8,621 bases of DNA from Candidatus Heimdallarchaeota archaeon (GTDB lineage Archaea > Asgardarchaeota > Heimdallarchaeia > Hodarchaeales > LC-3): assembly GCA_027364495.1 (NCBI GenBank), contig DAHXPE010000404.1, positions 1 through 8,621 on the forward strand, read 5' to 3'. Shown here piece after piece: positions 7,086 to 8,621 of the stretch. A program made the translations under genes and the position numbers. Numbering within the stretch: position 1 is the first letter of the stretch; each line of letters opens with the position of its first letter. A model generated the notes under the pieces. That model had not been told where the DNA came from. It ran no database searches and was given only the letters and a program-made list of their open reading frames with translations.

Positions 7086-7271
7086 CTAAATGACTCTATT
7101 ATCAAGATTATTTTCAATATTAAATTCAAGCATTAATCCATAAGTTTTAATCGATTCACCGCTCATTTTAACTTTATGGAAAAAAGCATAAGATTTCATA
7201 TAAATATTTGAAGTAACTTTTTTTTGTTTGTTCTCCCATGTTTCTAAAAGCGAATTTTTGGCAAGAAATAT
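7086..7271 (-). other. Open minus-strand stretch, possible gene relic
   Basis: This covers most of the 327-base gap between the YigZ and AIM24 genes. On the minus strand 61 sense codons run from just after a TAA at 7274-7272 to a TAG at 7088-7086. The translation has protein-like composition, for example LLETWENKQKKVTSNIYMK and KVKMSGESIKTYGLMLEF. There is no plausible start at its beginning and I recognise no family. It may be the C-terminal end of a lost gene, or simply a chance open frame in AT-rich DNA. Confidence 0.25.
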
Positions 7272-7278
7272 TTATAAT
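7271..7278 (+). promoter_or_regulatory. TATA box for the AIM24-family gene
   Basis: TTTATAAT follows a purine-rich stretch (AAGAAA, 7263-7268) that would serve as the TFB element. A start site about 25 bases downstream, near 7301, would leave a leader of roughly 35 bases containing AAGGA at 7324-7328, 8 bases before the ATG. Confidence 0.5.
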
Positions 7279-7336
7279 CATAAATCAAATCTTGATTACA
7301 TGAGTTTCTTTTCAATAAATATGAAGGAAAAAAGCT

Positions 7337-8044
7337 ATGAGCGAAAATTCTCTGGTAAAATATGAAATAAGTGGTGGGGAAGCATTTGGACAGGTAAAAA
7401 TATTTCTTGAGCGACCCGGTCAACAAATAATATCAAATGCCGGTTCAATGATATATATGACAGGAAATATTCAATATACAACAAAATCAACGGGCGGATT
7501 ACTAAAAGGTTTAAAAAGAACATTTGCACATGAATCAATGTTTCAAGATTACTTCGAATTACCACCAGGTCAATCGAGTGGCTCAATAACTTTTGCACCT
7601 CCAGTACCAGGATCAGTTATTCATTTGCATGTAAGTCAAAACGAAGGTTGGACATTATCAGATGGTGCCTATTTAGCAAGTACACCTTCTGTACAGATCA
7701 GTACTAGAAAAGGTGGTTTTAAGCAAATGTTTGTAGGAGAAGGTTATTTCTTGGTCGATCTAACCTCACAAGCTGAAGGAGACGTATGGTTAGGAGCATA
7801 TGGTTTTATTGAGAGACACGATCTACAACCCGGTGAAGAATTAGTAGTCGACAGAAGCACCATGCTCGCTTTTCAAACAAATATGGAAAATACATTTACG
7901 AAAATTGGAAGTACAAGAACCCTGATTTTAGGTGGTGAAGGGTTTGCAATAAAATATAGAGGACCAGGAATTGTGTATACTCAGAATCGTGCAATTCATG
8001 GTTTAGCAGCGTTGTTGAAACCCTTTTTTCCTGTTGGAACATAG
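7337..8044 (+). CDS. AIM24 / TIGR00266 family protein
   Basis: A 235-residue soluble protein of the AIM24 (DUF124) family, which folds as a repeated beta-sandwich. Diagnostic parts are ISNAGSMIYMTGNI (32-45), where the family has a 'pGamv-m-g-i' strand; GGLLKGLKRTFAHESMFQDYF (starting at 53), matching 'GGl---l-R---gEsfF'; GEGYFLVDLTSQAEGDVWLGAYG (from 134); PGEELVVDRSTMLAFQ (165-180); and YRGPGIVYTQNRAI (207-220), matching the closing 'f-GPG-v--QtR' motif. It is complete and of normal length. Bacterial and archaeal members have no settled biochemical role; the yeast namesake is a mitochondrial inner-membrane organiser. The start is secure: AAGGA lies 8 bases upstream and the protein begins with a short polar lead before the first strand. 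It has its own promoter and a T-tract terminator, so it is probably a single-gene unit. Confidence 0.92.
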   Translation: MSENSLVKYEISGGEAFGQVKIFLERPGQQIISNAGSMIYMTGNIQYTTKSTGGLLKGLKRTFAHESMFQDYFELPPGQSSGSITFAPPVPGSVIHLHVSQNEGWTLSDGAYLASTPSVQISTRKGGFKQMFVGEGYFLVDLTSQAEGDVWLGAYGFIERHDLQPGEELVVDRSTMLAFQTNMENTFTKIGSTRTLILGGEGFAIKYRGPGIVYTQNRAIHGLAALLKPFFPVGT

Positions 8045-8057
8045 TTACGTTAATTCC

Positions 8058-8365
8058 TTAATGGTTTTTCAAAATTTTTTTGATAAAGCCAATATAATAT
8101 TCTTTGAATCCAATTAATTCCGGTTCTTGATTAATAGCTTCTAAGAAATATTTTTTTATGACTTCATTATCTATTTCATTCTAAAAGTAAGATTTCTTAA
8201 AGAAACACGCTAATAGATCAACTGCAAAATCAAATTGTATTGGAATATATTATGAAATTGAAATAATAGCAATCTAATATCTTTTAAGACTCTATATGCT
8301 TCTTTTATTATAACCGATTCAGATAATCCATAATCAGGAGTTGGTGAATAATGTAAAGAAAATTT
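8058..8365 (-). pseudogene. Possible minus-strand gene relic, family unclear
   Basis: Two protein-like stretches lie in order on the minus strand. The upstream one (8365-8213) includes HYSPTPDYGLSESVIIKEAY followed by RVLKD. The downstream one, in another frame, includes QFDFAVDLLACFFKK, a TAG at 8183-8181, then EIDNEVIKKYFLEAINQEPE and LIGFKEYYIGFIKKILKNH before a stop at 8060-8058. The EAYRVLK segment is reminiscent of SAM-dependent methyltransferases, but too short to name one. At least one frameshift and one stop would be needed. The rest of the 8045-8556 gap holds only AT-rich sequence, a palindrome and the tRNA promoter. Confidence 0.35.
8065..8081 (+). terminator. T-tract terminator after the AIM24-family gene
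   Basis: Runs of five T (8065-8069) and seven T (8075-8081) begin 20 bases after the stop codon, in the form usual for archaeal intrinsic termination. There is no strong hairpin before them. Confidence 0.5.
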
Positions 8366-8444
8366 CTATTGAAAAGGTCAATTTATAACCTTTTTAAACT
8401 GCGGCATCATTCAAGTCAATCAAATTTTTTGTATTATTTAATAA

Positions 8445-8472
8445 ATATTTAAAATATGTTTTTTTTAAATAT
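8445..8472. repeat. AT-rich 10-bp inverted repeat
   Basis: ATATTTAAAA (8445-8454) and TTTTAAATAT (8463-8472) are perfect complements with an 8-base spacer. Base composition is so AT-rich here that chance pairing is quite possible; it lies about 85 bases before the tRNA gene. Confidence 0.35.
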
Positions 8473-8520
8473 AAAATAGAGCTTATAGATTTAAAACGCA
8501 AAAATTTTTCGCTCTAAATT

Positions 8521-8528
8521 TTTAAAAA
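8521..8528 (+). promoter_or_regulatory. Box A candidate for the tRNA gene
   Basis: TTTAAAAA lies 36 to 29 bases before the first tRNA base, the expected place for an archaeal box A if transcription begins a few bases before the mature 5' end. The surrounding AT-rich DNA offers other candidates. Confidence 0.35.
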
Positions 8529-8556
8529 AATTAATGATTTACTTCTAAATAAAGAA

Positions 8557-8621
8557 GGGCCCGTAGTATAGCGGTTAGTATTGGAGCCTTTGGAGCTCTG
8601 GGTTTTGTCTATTGGCTATTT
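8557..8621 (+). tRNA. tRNA-Gln (anticodon TTG), 3' part off the window
   Basis: Acceptor strand GGGCCCG (8557-8563), then TA, D stem GTAT (8566-8569) pairing with GTAT (8578-8581) through G-T and A-T pairs, with AGCGGTTA as D loop including the invariant GG. The anticodon stem is GGAGC (8583-8587) with GCTCT (8595-8599), and the loop CTTTGGA gives anticodon TTG at 8590-8592, which reads the Gln codon CAA. After 8599 the sequence should give a 4-5 base variable loop and a T arm with a TTC motif. Instead it reads GGGTTTTGTCTATTGGC, with no TTC and no pairing T stem. An intron in the variable loop or T arm, a damaged gene, or a bad contig end could explain this; the window stops before it can be settled. 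Confidence 0.75.

Noticed and set aside
7335..7598. Minus-strand 87-codon open frame
   Set aside because: It is antisense to the well-supported AIM24-family gene.

Overview
The window is strongly AT-rich, close-packed DNA that looks archaeal. Most starts lack a Shine-Dalgarno sequence, there are TATA-like boxes and T-tract terminators rather than bacterial -35/-10 promoters, and a tRNA gene runs off the right edge. The mix of genes (a eukaryote-like ACAD10/11-type acyl-CoA dehydrogenase plus its kinase-like partner, a flavin monooxygenase relic, an AIM24-family protein) would suit an Asgard archaeon. That placement is inference; no marker gene here proves it.

Layout. Bases 1-2229: the 3' part of an ArsB/NhaD-type ion permease (its start lies outside the window), followed after 6 bases by a tandem universal-stress-protein-like gene, probably its cytoplasmic partner. 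Bases 2230-2833: no intact gene, but a decayed minus-strand surE (5'-nucleotidase) in which the NDDG and SGIN motifs are still readable. Bases 2834-3355: a small four-helix membrane protein of unknown function. Bases 3391-3435: a long inverted repeat just before the next gene. Bases 3453-5792: an ACAD10/11-type acyl-CoA dehydrogenase and a separate APH-fold phosphotransferase in one operon, the two halves of the protein that animals carry fused as ACAD11. By analogy with ACAD10/11 and the Lva pathway the pair may handle 4-hydroxyacyl-CoA. Bases 5824-6570: a shattered flavin-containing monooxygenase in the wake of that operon. Bases 6578-7009: a one-domain YigZ/IMPACT protein. Bases 7337-8044: an AIM24 (TIGR00266) protein with its own TATA box and a good Shine-Dalgarno sequence. 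Bases 8045-8556: AT-rich DNA with weak minus-strand coding relics and a palindrome. Bases 8557-8621: the 5' half of a tRNA-Gln(TTG) whose sequence stops looking like a tRNA after the anticodon arm.

The most informative points are the unfused ACAD/APH operon with a palindrome over its likely promoter, and two clear pseudogenes (surE and the monooxygenase) plus two possible further relics in under 9 kb. These suggest that the stretches between live genes here are largely the remains of lost genes.
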